A DNA stretch of 64,000 nt from Cardinalis cardinalis (Eukaryota; Chordata; Aves; Passeriformes; Cardinalidae): assembly GCA_014549065.1 (NCBI GenBank), contig JACDOX010000058.1, forward strand, positions 682,001-746,000. The letters run 5' to 3'. Below the pieces are notes generated by a model that searched no databases, was not told the DNA's origin, and saw only the letters and a program-made list of their open reading frames with translations. Of the stretch, positions 12,749 to 27,700 are shown in pieces. Made by a program: the position numbers and the translations under genes. Each line of letters starts with the position of its first letter. Positions within the stretch are counted from its first letter, which is position 1.

Positions 12749-15700
12749 GTGAGTGGCTCCATANCTGGCCCAGCACTGGAGGTTCCTCCTTCATGTGCTG
12801 CTGGGGAACATCTAAAGCTGTTCATCAGCATTGGCTTCTCAGCTGACCTCTGCCCATGCCANTGAGAGCAGCGCTTGTTTTCTTCCTGCAGCACATTAGG
12901 TGCTGTGAACATGCTGGGCTTCACTGCACATTTATGGGGCTGGGCCAGTTCACCTCGAATCACCTCTGAATGCTACAGATTCCCACTNTCAGTCCCTGTT
13001 GCTCAGTGCTGAGCTGCTGATGTGACCAGCTGACCTGCCTTTGTTTCAGGACTTTAAGCTTTGTCACTGGGTTTTGAGCAAGAAGCAGCAGCAAGTGTTG
13101 AGCTGCTTCCTCAGCTTGCTGCAGAGCCCAGATAGCTTGGCCAAGAGAAAAACCTTCAGCAGAGCAGTATAGGAAATGCAGTTTCTCTCATCCTGTTTTT
13201 GCAGTTGAAGTTAGACTGCAGAGGTAATGAGATAACATTAACTCNTGTGCAACCTGGGCTGTACAAAAACAACCTACTTCAGTAGTTAGTAGTAGTTTGC
13301 ATATGTGCCTTTTTTAACTAGACTTAAAAATAATACATGACCTTAGGTGAACAAAAATGATGNTTCACCATTTGCCTGATGACCTGCTATGTTTTTTCCC
13401 TTTTACCCCCCCTCCTTGANAGTGTTCAAAGCCAGGTTGGATGGTATAAGCAACCTGNTCTAGTGGAAAGTGTCCTTGACCATGGCTGGGTGGTTGGAAC
13501 CACATGACCTTTGAGGTCCCTTCTAATCCAAGACATTCAGGATTATGCTGNGATTACTTTAAAATAAAATTATTTATGAATTTGGCCATGAGAAGACAAT
13601 TTTAGTCTCCAGTTACCACAGTGTTAGCTGTTCAAATGGTTTGATCCCAGTCTCATTAATGAGTGAAACATGACTGGTGCTGGATTCCACCAGTGTGAGG
13701 TGAGGCACATCAGTGGGCAGGATATTNTTCTTTTGTACAGCTGCTCTGTCTTCTTGTGTATATACATGTGCTATTTGAGTTTATAATCTCCATGGCTGCT
13801 TGAACCTTTCTGGTCTCCCGAGTTTCCATTTGAATTGTGTGACAGTTGAGTAGAATCTGTTTACTCTGAACTGTTTCGGGTCACTCCTCTGCTTTATTCT
13901 CTGTTCCTCTCTGTCTGGAGCTTTTGTAATTCTGGTGATCTTGTGATGTGGATTTTTGATTTTTTTTAATCTACTTTTTTCTTTTGCTTTCTCTAGTGTA
14001 AACAGTTTTATGTTCTGGTATTTACATTGTGACACTGGTAGCTGTCACAGCAAAAAGTAAAAATACTCCAGTATTGACCTTGGCTCTCTCTGTAAGAATA
14101 AGGGCATCTGCAGGATTTGATTGCTCTTTGTGTTTTTTCAACAAAATTAGTGCTTTAATTGACTGTCTGATAAACCCACTTCAAGAACAGATGGAAGAGT
14201 GGAAGAAAGTGGCCAATCAGCTGGATAAAGACCATGCAAAAGGTAGTTACAGAGGAAGAATTCTTTAATAGGAGTAAGATTGTAATANCAGTTTTGCTTC
14301 CTCTTTTCATGTTTGTACTGGAGAACTTAATGACATGCTTAAATATGTATAGCAGTTTTTCTCTTCCTAAACACTCCTCTCCCAAAGTGCCCAACAAAAA
14401 TGTGACCCTTGCTGTATGCATTTTGAAGGTTTAGTTTGCTGGACCCTGGGGGTGGGTTGTTTTCCTAGACTGATAAGCAGTGACTGGGTTTAACTGTTAG
14501 CCCACTCTCCCTGTATGAGCTGAGGATTTGGGATGCCACATGTATCCCTGCAAAGCCCTGGGGTGTTAAAAGCAGCTTGTAAGATCATGTTATGCCTCAG
14601 CCAGAGCATCCGCAGAGTGCACAGCCCTGTAGAGCACTGAGCATTGTTATTTTGGACCTGAGACCATACAGAGAGTGCTCCTGTGNAGCAGGAGAGCTCT
14701 GCTGTGGGACATGGGGTGCCCTGGGCTGCAGGGCTGATGATGGCTCCAGAGGCTTTCCTGGGGGACTGAGCTGCAGGCAGCCAAGTCTTGCACAGCAAGC
14801 GCATGTTGGTAGATGCCTTTGTACTGGGAATGGTGGCCCTCAAACACAGGTGCTNCAAGCAGGTTGCAGTTCACCACTGACTGACCCTTGAAAATTTTAG
14901 ACTTTTGTTAAATCTGAAAGAAGCAGCAGCACCATGGGAATTGATAGCAAGGAGTGGGCTTGACCTCCAAAAGAGGATTTTCTTCTGGCGTCAAATAGAA
15001 GCAGTTGAATCAGCAGCTCCTTAAAAACTTCCTGCCTTGTGCTGCAGAGTGTTAAGCATGTAGTGAGCAGGAGAGAGGAATCACGTGGGACCATTGCCAA
15101 TAGGGGTGACCCAGGCCAAAGTGGCAGCGAGATTTAGAGTTTACTGGGCAGACTTGGGTGTTGGGAGTGCAGCTGGCCTCAGTACAGTNCTTGTGCCTGC
15201 CATGAATCTGCTTCTGTTTTTCCATCTACAGAAGAGTAGTAACACTGATCTCCTTTGTTAAAGTGTATGTGTACATGTATATACATGCATACATGCCTTG
15301 TATCTTCTTTTTTTTTTTTTTAAGTATCAGTTTTCATTTGTGGTACCTTTAGTGTTCCTGCACTAGAGGTTGAATATTTTGTTCTGGGATTTTAATTCTC
15401 CTGGGATGTACAGCTCATCTGAAAATGAGGACGAGTGCAGTGTGCTCCACTTCATCAGAAGGAGCTGGCAATGTGACCCTTCCTTGGGCAGAGTTTTAGC
15501 AACCTCTTCCTCTGCCTGACTCTCATGCTGGAGAGGGATCACAGGATATTCTCTGCCTTGCCATTTCTGGATTGCTGTTTTTTACACACAGATGTTTCGA
15601 GAAACCTGTCATCTCTGTTTTCCATTCCTGAGAGTGGATGAAATGAAAAGCACTCTAATTTTGTACTGTGTTCTCAGTTGTTATTTCTGTAAAGGCTTTG

Positions 15701-18700
15701 TTTATTTGGGAAAGATTTTGGTATGTGAATGTGCTCACACCCTAACATGTTATATTAAGCCAAATGTATAGGCTTTACAAAATGTGAGTTCTAAGCTGCT
15801 TTGTTTAATGGTAGCTGTTCTCGAAAATTTGTAGTCTGATGTCTTTAAGTGTAGCCTTTTCTGTGAAAACCATTCATTTTGACATTGATTATATTGATAA
15901 TAGAGATTGTGTGTGTTTTTTAGAATACAAAAAAGCCCGCCAAGAGATTAAAAAGAAGTCGTCTGATACACTGAAGCTACAGAAGAAAGCAAAGAAAGGT
16001 AACTTGCTTCCTACTGTACTGTTAACAGCCTTCTGAGCTGTGCTTATTGACAGAGATTGAACAGTGATGGAACTTTCTGCTGTAATAATCCTGCCCCTCT
16101 AATGTATTCTTGGTGCCTACTTGGGTAGCAGGATACAATTACTATGTGTCATTTACATCATGTTCTGAAGCTGCTGTCTAATGTTCTTATACANAAGCCT
16201 TGAAACTGTTTGTGCAAAGTCAATCATGTTTTAAAATAGAGCCCTTACTGCAAACTTTTTCTTTTTAGGAACACTGACACTCTTAACATGACTTGTGCAG
16301 ATACCTGTAAAATTTTCTAGAATCTNTTGGAATCCTATAAAAAAAGCCATTATGTAAATGTTCCCTAACTATTAACATTTCTNACTGTTCTTCCTTTCTG
16401 CCACNTNTCCTCTTTTNTCTTTTTTTTTAACAGCCTGTAATCTCCTAAACCTTACTTTATTGATCAGACTGAGACAGTGGCATGGCTTGTTTTTGGGTGG
16501 GAAGGGCTCTTGACAATCATAGAAAACTAAAGATGAGTGAGAAGAAAAAGGGAATTTTCCTGAAAGACAGTTTGTCTTTTTTAGCAGCCGTATCTCATGT
16601 TACTCTCCCACCTCCACCTTGTCATAGGGGCTTCATCACTGTTTTGATGGAAACATGCAGCACTGCTGGCTGCAGCACTGCCATCACTAAGGGTTTTACT
16701 TGGCCAAGTGCAAACCCCACCAGGCTTTGGAACAATGATAGGGAGCTTGTACAAAGGACTTCCTGGTTCCCTTTCCTGGTTCCCTTTCCTGCACTGGGCC
16801 CTTCCCAGCTGGGTCAGAAGTGTGCTTTGAGCAACTCTCAGTCTGCAGGTTGAAACTTGTCCTTCCCCTTCTGCCTAAAAACTGTGAACCCAGGGACAAG
16901 CAAAATAAATGCAGGGGTGGGGTGTTTCTTGAAATTTTGAAATTGTGTAAGTGTTACCCAGATCAGGCGAGCTGTCTCTAGCTGTCCTTCCATATAGATA
17001 AATCAATAATCACACTGGTGGAAAGCCAGATGACTGGAAAACTGNTCTTGAATGTTAGCTGACTTTAGATAAGAGATGAGGAAAGGAGAGATGAAAGCCA
17101 CCAAGAGGGAGTTTAGCTCAGTAGGTTCTGTGTGTCTGTCAGTTCAGTGTTCCAAATCAGAATGGTAATCATTACCATTTGAGATAAGACTTTTTGAGAT
17201 AAGATTTATTTTTTGGATAATGCGTAAACATGTTTCTCATTTTGTGTGATGAAATGTCTGATTGCAGACCAACAGCTTTATAGAGTTTGTGATATTCCTT
17301 CCATGTCTCTTCCTGTCTCTCCCCTACCTTTTCTAGTCCTATTTNTTCTTGTCTTTGTGTGATACAAACAACCCATCAGTGGTAAGCACTGAGAAAAACA
17401 TAAAAGCATGGAATGGTTTGGGTGGATGTCTGGGATCTGGGAGGAGTGAGCCATTTTTTGAGCCTGTTTCTATGGATTGACAGCTGTCTGGCTGCATCTA
17501 CCCTTTATCCTGGTTCTGAGTGTTCAATAAATCACTCTGCAATATTGAAGGAGGAGACATCATCTGTGAAGTGTGAAGAGGAAAGAGAAGTACTTAAAAG
17601 CTGCTGGAAAAAAACCCACTGTTCTCATACTGCAGATGCTACCTGCATCTGTTAGCAGTGGTTAAAGCAAGCAGACTTGGTCCTTGGATTTTCTGCTTTT
17701 ATATCCCCCTCCTCAAATGTGAACCAAATCTCATGATGAGAGTCAGGAAACTGGTGTTTTGTCCTCCTTCAGGATTGAACATCTTTTAGTGAGGAGTGGA
17801 ACAGGCCTCATTTTGCCATTGTTGTAGCAGCCATGATGTGATTGAAATTTTATTTTTTTTAAATCCAGTTCCCTTGCTTAATTTTGCCATTATGATGTTC
17901 TTTTGGAGGTGTGGTGAAGGTGCTGTATTTCTGTGCTGTTGCTCTGGGAGCTGCTGTCAGACTCATGGTGTTTGCTNCAGAGCACAAAACCACAGGGAGT
18001 CAGGGGATGTTTGAGTGCATGGGGCAGGTGGAAGAGCTGAGGGCTCACAGGCAGCCAGTACAGGGAAAATCAGGAGCTGCAGTATTTCTGAGGAGCTGAG
18101 GGTTGTTCTCATGGCCTCTGGGGAGAGGAGGCCTTGGCTCCTAAGGCTGTGAGTGTGAATGCCCAAAGCTGTTGGCCCCAGCAGGAGTANAGAGGGGATG
18201 GGAGGAAGTTCTCTCTGCCTTCTTGTAAGTTATCAACAACACTTAAGTTAGAAATAAAAAAACAGGAGCAGATGCCTTTTCTTCTCTTTGTTGTTTTGGT
18301 CCCTGTCTTGAGGAAATAAAGCTTTGGTCTGACTGCAGTGTCAAATGTTGTTGTGAAAATATTTCTGTATGTACCCATCTTGACAGATCTGTTCAGTGTC
18401 CTGTGTGGTGAAGTATGTTGCTCTTGCTTCTACTGAGGGTTAAAAAAAATCAAGAAGGGGTTTATTTCATAACATGATAAAGCTGCAGAAGTGATTCTGC
18501 TTTAGGACACAAATGAGGCTTGAACTATGGGNAAAACTGTGCTGGAGGCATGTGGCTGAGTGCGTGACTGTCTTCCTGTGTCTTCAGCTCTCCTGTTTCG
18601 CTGTTTCACAGACTTTTTTTGTTCTNTTCTTCCTCAAGCAGGACCTGTCCCTTTGATTTTTCTGTAAAGTTACTGACTCACCTATGGGAACTCTAAAACA

Positions 18701-21700
18701 ACCAATTCATTCCCTTCCTAGCACTTGTAAGAATACTTTTGAATTAACTTTATGATCACCTGTGGGCAAGTGGGATGTATGCTGAATTCTGGATTTGCTT
18801 CAACACTGTGCATGCTACTATAAGGGTCCTTCAAGCTTACTCTGCTATTTCCCATCTGACCTTATGGGAAGGTGTTTTTCTTCTGCTTTGGGCAGCTCCA
18901 TGTGTAGGAGCTCACATATAAGCCTCTTCTTTCCTCGTTCCCATCCTGGCAGTGGTGTTCCCCAGCCCTGACTCGTTGGGCTGCAGGGCTCTCTCACAGC
19001 TGATGCTGCACAGCAGCTCCTTGCTCCTTGTCTGCATCCCCAGGACGTTCAGGAAGGAGGGTCATGGACTGTAGGGTTTGTCCTGGCTGGAGTGCTGCAG
19101 GTTGGGCTCCCTGCCTTAGCTCTGGGGGCTGAATCCACGGGGGTTTTCCTGTTCCATGACTTCTGTGGGGTCTCTTTGTTCCTGTTCCATGTGCCCAAGG
19201 TCNGAGTTCAGGCTAGGCATTAAAGATCACGTGTTAGAAATTGTGTTTGCAGAGTAAGTTTGTTCATTGGAGTAAGGGTGTTTCCAAAGCTTGAAGTGAN
19301 GGGGAAAACACCAAGCTTTCCAAACAAAACAAAAGGAAGTCCAAGGTCCTTTCTGGAAGTTTGTTAGGGTATTTTTAGTAAAGTGACACAACTGTGAAAT
19401 GAAGATCTTGCATTTCAAAAGACCTCACAGGGAAAATTTTCACCCTATTTGTTGTCTTTAACTATTAGAAAAAAAAATCCACCTGAAACTAAACCTATAT
19501 AGTCTTAAATATGATACTGGTGCACCTCCCAGATCCATGCAGTCCCTGAAGGTTTCATGGTGATCTTCAAGGTTCTTCTTCAAGGCCTCCTTGCACCCTT
19601 GTTCCCATGAGGGACAGGCCCCTAGGGCTTGTTGCCCACCCCAGCATTGACACTTAGCTCTTGTCTGAACAGATGAAATTGTGTAGTGCATAGAATTGCA
19701 GACATCTTCTAAATTGCTCTTTGTTTTCAGACAAACATTGGCCATCAGAAGTCAGCCCAGCTAATCTGAGTCAGCAGAATAATTATGCATATACTTGAAA
19801 TAAATTCCATATTTAGGTTTCTGCTGATTCAGGGCCTCATAAGTGGATCCATAGCTGCTANAAGCTGTTGATGCTATATTGAATCAGGAGAGAGCCAGCA
19901 GCTGTGGCTCTGCATGTAACCATTTGGGAAGGTTAACAAAATGCATGATTCTTGAAGAAAAAATTATCAAGTGATTAAATTAAAATATATCTGAATGTGT
20001 GTGTAAAACCTGGAGTGCATGTTGGGTCTATTTTCTGTATTTCAGCTTGGCTATTAAGGAATAAATAAACAAACAGGTTTCCCTCCTACCTATAACATGA
20101 CTGGTAGGTTTCATTTTCAGGTTCTTCATGTGTGACTGTTGTTGGGTGTAACATTCCCAATAATATAACACATGCTAATAAGAAAACTGAGTTTTATCTG
20201 TAAGACATGTAGAAGTTTCTGCATAGTTCCTTAACATTCAGTACAACATTTCTTCTTGTGTCCCCATCACTGCTGAGTATCCAAACTGGCAGTCTCTCCT
20301 TTTGAGTATGCAGCAGTTTTGGAAAGTATTCTGTGATTCTAATGAAATTCAGAGAATAGGACATGATTTTTTATTTACTGTAGAACATTATTATTAATTT
20401 ACTGTAATACTGCCAAAAGTGCTTTTTCTTCCTCCTTCTGGTTAGCAAAGGTGACGTCTTTGTGTTTTAGAGCCTTTTTAGGATTTTTTTCCCTCTGGTC
20501 TTTGTAATATTGTTAGACTGCTCTCAAGGATGGTTGTGCAAAAAGCCCATGACTCTAAACTAAAAAGCATAAAGCTCTTCAATGCAATTATAAGTGAAGA
20601 ATGCCTTGGCTCTTACAGCAAGTGCTGACTTTCTCATTCAAGCACTTTGCACTCTTCCTGTACATGGCACTTGCCCCATCTGGAGTGGCAGGCTGGAGAG
20701 GGAGAGTCCCTGGCCAGAGCCTTCCTCCCCTGGAGGGAGCCTCNTTCTCTAACTTGATCAAGTGTGGCACCATGACTGAAGTGAGAGCCAGAACTCTGTG
20801 GAGTCACTAAGATGCAGCTCAGAAGGAGGGAAGCTAATGAGCAAATTATCCTTATCTTTTGCAGGAAAAAAATCCTGAGTGGATGAGGCCATGGTGCCTG
20901 CAGGGCTTTTTGGTGTGTTTTGTTTTTTAGGGTTTTTTCCCTGCAAGCTCTCCTTTTCAAAAATGCAGTGAAGACATTTTGCTAAATCAGTGACTGAAGA
21001 CATTTCTTCAANTTACTTTTGTTCCTTGAGTTTTGAAGGCCTCTTGATAGTTCCCCTCTTTTTGACGGCAAGCCAGTTTTATTGCAAAATTTTATTATAT
21101 AAAGTTTTATAATTAAAATACACATATCATAGTTAATCTTTTTGATGTTCTTCCACATTGCATCAGCAATTAGGTTTTCATTTAATTAACAATCTGTTAA
21201 TGTAATTGCAGTAGAGAACATCAATAAGTGCTGTGGTTTACTCAGACAGCACCAGTCTAGAGTTCTGCAGGTTTGAGTTCCCTCTTCCCTGGGTGGGAGT
21301 GATTTGTGCCACTTGACCAGGNTCTGGTTATCTGTGTTGTGCACTTTCTCTGAAGCACAGGTGTACATCTTCTCACTGAGGAGTCTAAACTGGTTTAAGT
21401 CTTGTTAAATAAAACTGTGTGGTAAATAACCAGGGGTTTAATTTGCAACAGCTCACCAGGATGCAAAACTAATGTGTTTGTCTTTATCAGCAATGGAAGA
21501 AGNCAAAATCCTCTAGTCCAAACTGCTCACTCTCTTGTCTTGGCGCTGATGATAATGTCTAAATTCTAGGATTGCTGGAATACCAGTTTGACTTTTTTTA
21601 TTTTCCTTTCTGTGTCAATTTTGTGTCCTGCAATTTCTCACCATGCGCACCTGCCTGCCAGCTGAGGCTCTGGGTAAGTCTGTGCCATGCTGTGACCCTG

Positions 21701-24700
21701 GTGGCTGGTTTATTGTAGCCCTTGCTGTGGCCTCTTTATGGTGTCTGGTCTCCACTAACTGCCTAGACTTTAATTTCTAATGCAACTAAAATACTGCCTA
21801 ATCTTGATGAACAAACCATNTTTTGATTTATTTTCTTTGGCATCTAATTGGAANNCTGTAAAAGAAGAAAACCAGTATTGTGGATAAACCTCTGGTTTAT
21901 TTTAGAAAGGGATAACATGGACAGATAAATCTTGTCACAGCTGGGAGAGAAGTTAAATGGAATAGACATGTCATCAAGGTGATGTTCAAATAATTGAGTA
22001 TCTTATTGTTAATATGACTTTTAAAGTCTAGAGCCTGAAGTCCTTAATGTTGGTCTTTGTAACCTGTGATCCAAATTCCCTTTTTATGAAAATCGCATGC
22101 ATCTTTCTTACCTGATAGATAAGAAATCACTCTATTTACTTCATGCTGGGGAAAGGGTTGGAGTTCAGCATCACAGTTGTCTCCTGTTGCTTGATCACAT
22201 CTCAAATATGTTTAAATTGGGATGCTATTTCAGCTATTTTGCAAATTTAAAGTAGCTGCCTTGGGATCCCGTTGTGAATGAAGCGTGGTGTATCTGAATC
22301 TGAGCAAAGGACTCATACCTGCACTTGTAAGTGTAGTGGTAGGGGTGTTGCCTTTGGGAGAAGCCTGAAGTGATTAAATCAGCAAGCTCTCAAACAAAGT
22401 GCCTCCACTGGGCTCCTGGAGCTGGGCCTTATTGAGGCTGCTGCTTGTCCCCATTTTTTGAAACCACACATTGTGGTTTTCCTGGTTTGTAATTCAATCT
22501 AGAAATGCCATTTGGCAACTTGTAGCTTTTCTGTTAAGGCAGAACTCGGCATTTTTGAACATGAGCAGCTGACTCAGATCTNCAGTAGCCAAAAGAAAGA
22601 CTGGGATTTGGTTTCTGAAGAAATCTGAGGTTAATCCCAGTTTTGAGGTTTATGGTGGCAGAATTCTTCTGTTCTCAGCACAGACCCATGTTAGTTCATT
22701 TGTTGGCTTTCCTGTGCAGAACTTAGAGGAGGTTGTTCATTTTGGCAGCTGGAGCAGGTGTGCTCTTGTAAAGAAGATGGTTTGGGAATGACTGCCATGG
22801 AGCCTACTTTGATTGTACAAGTAGAGGTGTACTCAGCATTGTCTCANGAAAATTCTGCCACTCTGTCAAGTGTCCAATATTGAATATTCAAGTTCTGTGT
22901 AGATGCTTTAAAAAGTGTCTTTCTGTGAGGACATGGAAAACAGTAATTTCACCAGTATTTGCTGCATTGCATTGTCAGTAACAGCTGTAACTTTAGCAGT
23001 CCGACTTGCACAGAGAGAATTTAAAAATTATTTGGTGTTGCTGAGAGTTTTGCTAGTATGTCCTATAAAATATAGGCATGAAATTGGGTTGAAAATTGGA
23101 TTTGCCTTTTCCTTTTTCCCTAATATTTTTCCTTCACTAAAGTTTTTTTTGAACAATAGTTATTTAAGAAATTGCATGAGCTTTTAGCCAGGATTCACAT
23201 GAAACACTGTAAAATGCAAGTTCTGTTGCATGTTGGTCCTTTAAAGCCCTTGCATGTCACGTTAATGATGTAAAGCACCTGCTGTGAGGATGACATTGAG
23301 ACTGTCCTTGAAGTAGCAGCAGATCCGTGTTACTTTTGATGAGCAGTTCAGCTCCCTGCACATGATGAGCTGTCACTTGCCTGTGTCCAGCTGCTGGTCA
23401 CCAGGCTGGTGGAGCATGGTATTGTTGGAGAATTCAGTCCAAAACTTCTGGTCTTGCATTTGTGCTCCTCTCTGCATCACCAGAACTCCTCTTTGAGAGA
23501 GGCTGGATTCGAATTCCTCCTGAGTGTTCAGGTTGTTAACTTGTTCTTCTGGGTGCAGTTGGACATGCTCTGCAGAGCCATCCCTACCTCCTGCTCATGT
23601 CAGGCTGGTTCAGACCAGTGACCTGTGGCTACATTGGATGCTTTTGACCATTGCTGTTGCTGACTGCTGTGGTGGGTCACTCAAACCTGCCTGCAGCTGG
23701 GGTAGGAGTGTCCTTCCAGGTGCACTTCCACAGCTGCTGCATGATAAGGCTCTTCTGGAACTATCTTATGCCAGTGTGGTAGTTGTATTGGTCTGGAAGT
23801 GTTTTGGAATGCATAACCTAAAGGCCAGAGAATGTGGGCTGGAGGGAGTAATCACTTGCTGATGTTCCTCATGAAGGTGTGCCTTGTGACCACAGCAAAA
23901 ATACTTCAGTCAAAAATACTGCTTTGGCCATTAACCCCTTCTCCTTGTTGTTCAAGGTGGAGAAGAACTGCATAGCTCTCCAGTGGTCAGTATTTCCTTC
24001 TGAGATAAGTAGCAGATTCAAATCAGTGGAGACCTCCCGGGGTGTCTGAGGAGCAGAGGTGGTCAGCAGTGGCCCTCACACCTTTGCTGTTCTCTGGGTG
24101 TAGGAGTGCTGCTGTGGGGATGTGCTCTGCTCTGCTTAGCAAAGGAAACTGCTTCACTTAGGCAGAGATCTCATCCCTCAAATTTCCTGAGCTGAGTGCA
24201 GCTGGCAATTCAGGGAGTGGGAAGAGCCATGCCTGCTTTCAAAAGACTTGCTAGATTGATGTTTGCATTGTGGAGCTTTCAAAGGATGTTGATAAAGCTT
24301 TCCTCCTCCAAAAAGATGAATTATGATAACTCACCAGGAGAGAGCTGTATTCATCTGTAAACATCTGACTTCAGAGCTTCATCTAAATGATTCACCTAAG
24401 CTTGTTTCTTGCTCTGAATGGTACCTGAGACAGCTTCTGTGTTTTCACAGACTGCCCAAATGCCCCTGAGCATGAAAACAGGTGTGTGAAAATACTGGTG
24501 GGAAGCTGTGTGTCTTTACTGTACTGATTCACTGGAAGAAAGAAAATGGGAATTTTGTAGAGGTACAGAGGAAGTTGGAGAATGGTGCAGTTTTACACAT
24601 GCTTTGACCAAAGGATTAAAATACCAGCATTCTTATGAACATATGAACATTATCTTCATAACTTTGTTGAATTGAGTGAACTACACAGATGCAAATGGAG

Positions 24701-27700
24701 TTTATTCTTGCCCCAGGTTTTGGCTGCTCTTGTTTCTCTGGTCCAAGATGTCCTGCTCTAAGGTCCACAGAAAGTACCAAAGTTCATTATAATTGAACCT
24801 GCTTTGTCAATGATGTCCAGTTGCTTTTTAAATGTGTGTTCTTACTGCATAGGCAAATGCATTTAAAAAGGATTTACTGCATTATGTGCATGCTTATGGT
24901 GGAACAGCTGAATGTTTGTAGCAGTTTTCCAGAGCCAAACTGATGAGTGTTTCATTTAGTTTGCAGCTTATGTATTTTGCACTTGGTAACATCCATGGCA
25001 GTGAGCCAGTATCTAGGCTTGAACAACAGGTAGTTATTTTACCCACTGTAATTCCAGGCAGCACTCAAAAAGGGCCTGAGCAATGATGCAAGTTTCTGTT
25101 TCCTAAAGAATTTGAAAGAACATCTCCAGAGAAGTATGAAATGTTTAACCACTGCATCTGATGGCAGAGTATGGGGAGGGCCTGAAATGTACAGAGTGAT
25201 CTTGAAGCAGAAGGCCCAGTTGGTGTCCTGAGGGTGATGGAGAAAAAGGCACAGGACCTTCAGGGAGGTACCCAAAGCTCTGCTATAACTTATTTCTGGT
25301 AGGTGCTGATTTTGATGGAAGAAGTAGAGGACCTTCAGACTCTGTTCTTAAAGTTTATTTACTTCCAAGTAAGTAAGTTTCATGACCACATTAGAGCAGC
25401 CAGACTGATCTGCAGGATCAGACACTGCTGGAAGTTTGGTACCAGGTGCCCTTGGCAGTGGCCGTGCCCATGTTGCACTGCATGTGATTCTTCCAGGATC
25501 CATTGCAGAGCTCTNCATGTGGGTGTCAGTGCATTTTATCTGGACTGTGTCTAACTCTTCTGCAGAGGAGATTTGGATATATCCAGCCTGTGATTCTGCT
25601 AAGCCAGTGTGATTCTCTTTGCTTCCATCTCTGCTCTCTTTTCCTGCAGCTCTGACTGTGTGTCAGTGCAGGGAGGCTGATGGCTTTGCCTTGCTCTGGA
25701 GCATTAAGGAAATACATATAATACTAAGGCAAAGTTTTTTCCTTTTTAAGCCTGACATTGAGTCATGCATTTTTGTACTACATACATAAAAAGACTTTTT
25801 TCCTCTTGCTCGTGGCTTTAAATCTTCTGTGCAGAAAGATTATCATCCAAAAAATTGATTTTGGGTAGCTTCTTGTAACTCACCCACCATTTTTTCAGTG
25901 TTATCTTCCTGGTAGTTAAATTGCATGTGATGGCATTTCTGGGAGATTTGCAACAAATTTATACAACTGAGGTCCTTTAAAATATTTAGGGGTGAAAGCT
26001 GCATGAAAACATCTTGCAACTGCAGCGTTATTGGTTATAGTATATCTAAGCAGCAGCTCTTAATTCCTAGAGGAATATTTTTTGGCATGATGCAGCGTAA
26101 GCAGTCAGCACAGAATAAGGTACTGAGCTGTCACAGAAAGTTTTGGTATTATGAGTTGACTGTAATTAATACAGTGAAGCTTTTTATTGCAAAACATTGG
26201 AATTTAATTGTATTCATTGACATATATTGGACATATGTATATATATATATATGTCAAAAATATATGTGTATATATAACCTATGTTAAGAGGTTTGGTTTA
26301 GTTTGGGCTCTGGAATGAAGAAAATGGTTTCAGCAGTTGGTTTGTGCAGAGTACTTGAACCCAGTGGTCTAGTGGTCAGTAACATGTCCATAGTAGCATT
26401 TTGTATTGGAGATTGATTCATTCATCTAGTGGCTCCACACAATTCTCCCTAGCACCTTGTTAGGCACAAATGCAAGAAGCCAGAGGAGTACACCTGGGTT
26501 AGTGATTTGTACTCTCCCAGTTAGTAAGGTGTTGGTTTTCAGCAGTGATGATGTGAAAGATGTTTCTACAGCTAATGCTCTGAAAAAGTCCTTGTTTAAA
26601 ATGCTGTCTTTGGCTTGTTGAAACCTTTTGAATTGAGCTGGATTTCTGTTCTGTGCAAAAGGGGAAAAAATAAATGCTTTGAAATGCTTGACTTAATTGA
26701 GGGGGGAAACATCCTTACTGATTTGAATTAAGGGAAAATGCTGGTTGAGACTCAATTTCCAAAAGCACAATCCAGCAGCAGTGCTGGCTGAAAATAATGT
26801 CATCTTCTCTGGAGAGGCACAGTTTTGACAATATGTGCTCTTGATTGTTTCCTGCATACAGGACGGGGTGACATTCAGCCCCAGCTGGATAGTGCTTTAC
26901 AAGATGTCAATGATAAGTACCTGCTGCTTGAAGAAACCGAGAAGCAAGCTGTCAGGAAAGCTCTGATNGAGGAGCGCGGTCGATTCTGCGCTTTCATCTC
27001 CATGCTGCGCCCTGTGATCGTAAGAGCTCTTCGTTTTCACTCAGTACAATGCACAGATTAGATAAGTGGCCAGAAGCCTCTGAAGAGAGTATCTCATTGT
27101 GTCTTAGGAATTAATTTCTAGAGCCAAAATACAGCCTGTATCTCTCTGTCTAGCAAGTGGTGAGAGTTGGGACCTTTCTTGTAGGCACTTGGAGTAATTC
27201 AGCCATGGAAAACACTGAACACCTTCAAGGTGACTGATGGGTAAACAAAGACTGTAGTCAGTTTGTGTTCTTTATGCATTCCAGCATGAGACATTGCAAA
27301 TGCAGTTTTTTCCACTGCTTTCCTTCTTAACATCACATTTTAATGTAAATCCTCCTTACTCCTACTCCAGTGCTAGGACTGATAAATGTTTCAAGACCTC
27401 CCCTGGGTATATAATGACATTATCTGACAAATTGCAGGCTGCTTCCATGCAGTTTTCTGATAGCTCCTTTCCTTCTACATGACAGTTTTTTAGTTCATTG
27501 GAAAGGTTTGGGTAAATTTTCATCATCTCAGGTAGTCTGAAGCCTGACAAGGAATTGTTCATGGCTTTGTGCAAGCGAGGTTCGTTTCTGAAGGGTCACC
27601 ATCCTACTGGGAAAATGTTCCCAGTGCTTGTTTATAAAGAACATCAGTCTCAACAGAAAACCATTGTTGGAGAATTAGAAAAGTCATGGCTGAGCAGGAG

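Noticed and set aside
19458..19745. A 95-codon minus-strand frame with a protein-like middle section
   Set aside because: I could not connect it to a family, it has no supporting splice sites, and frames of this length are common here by chance.
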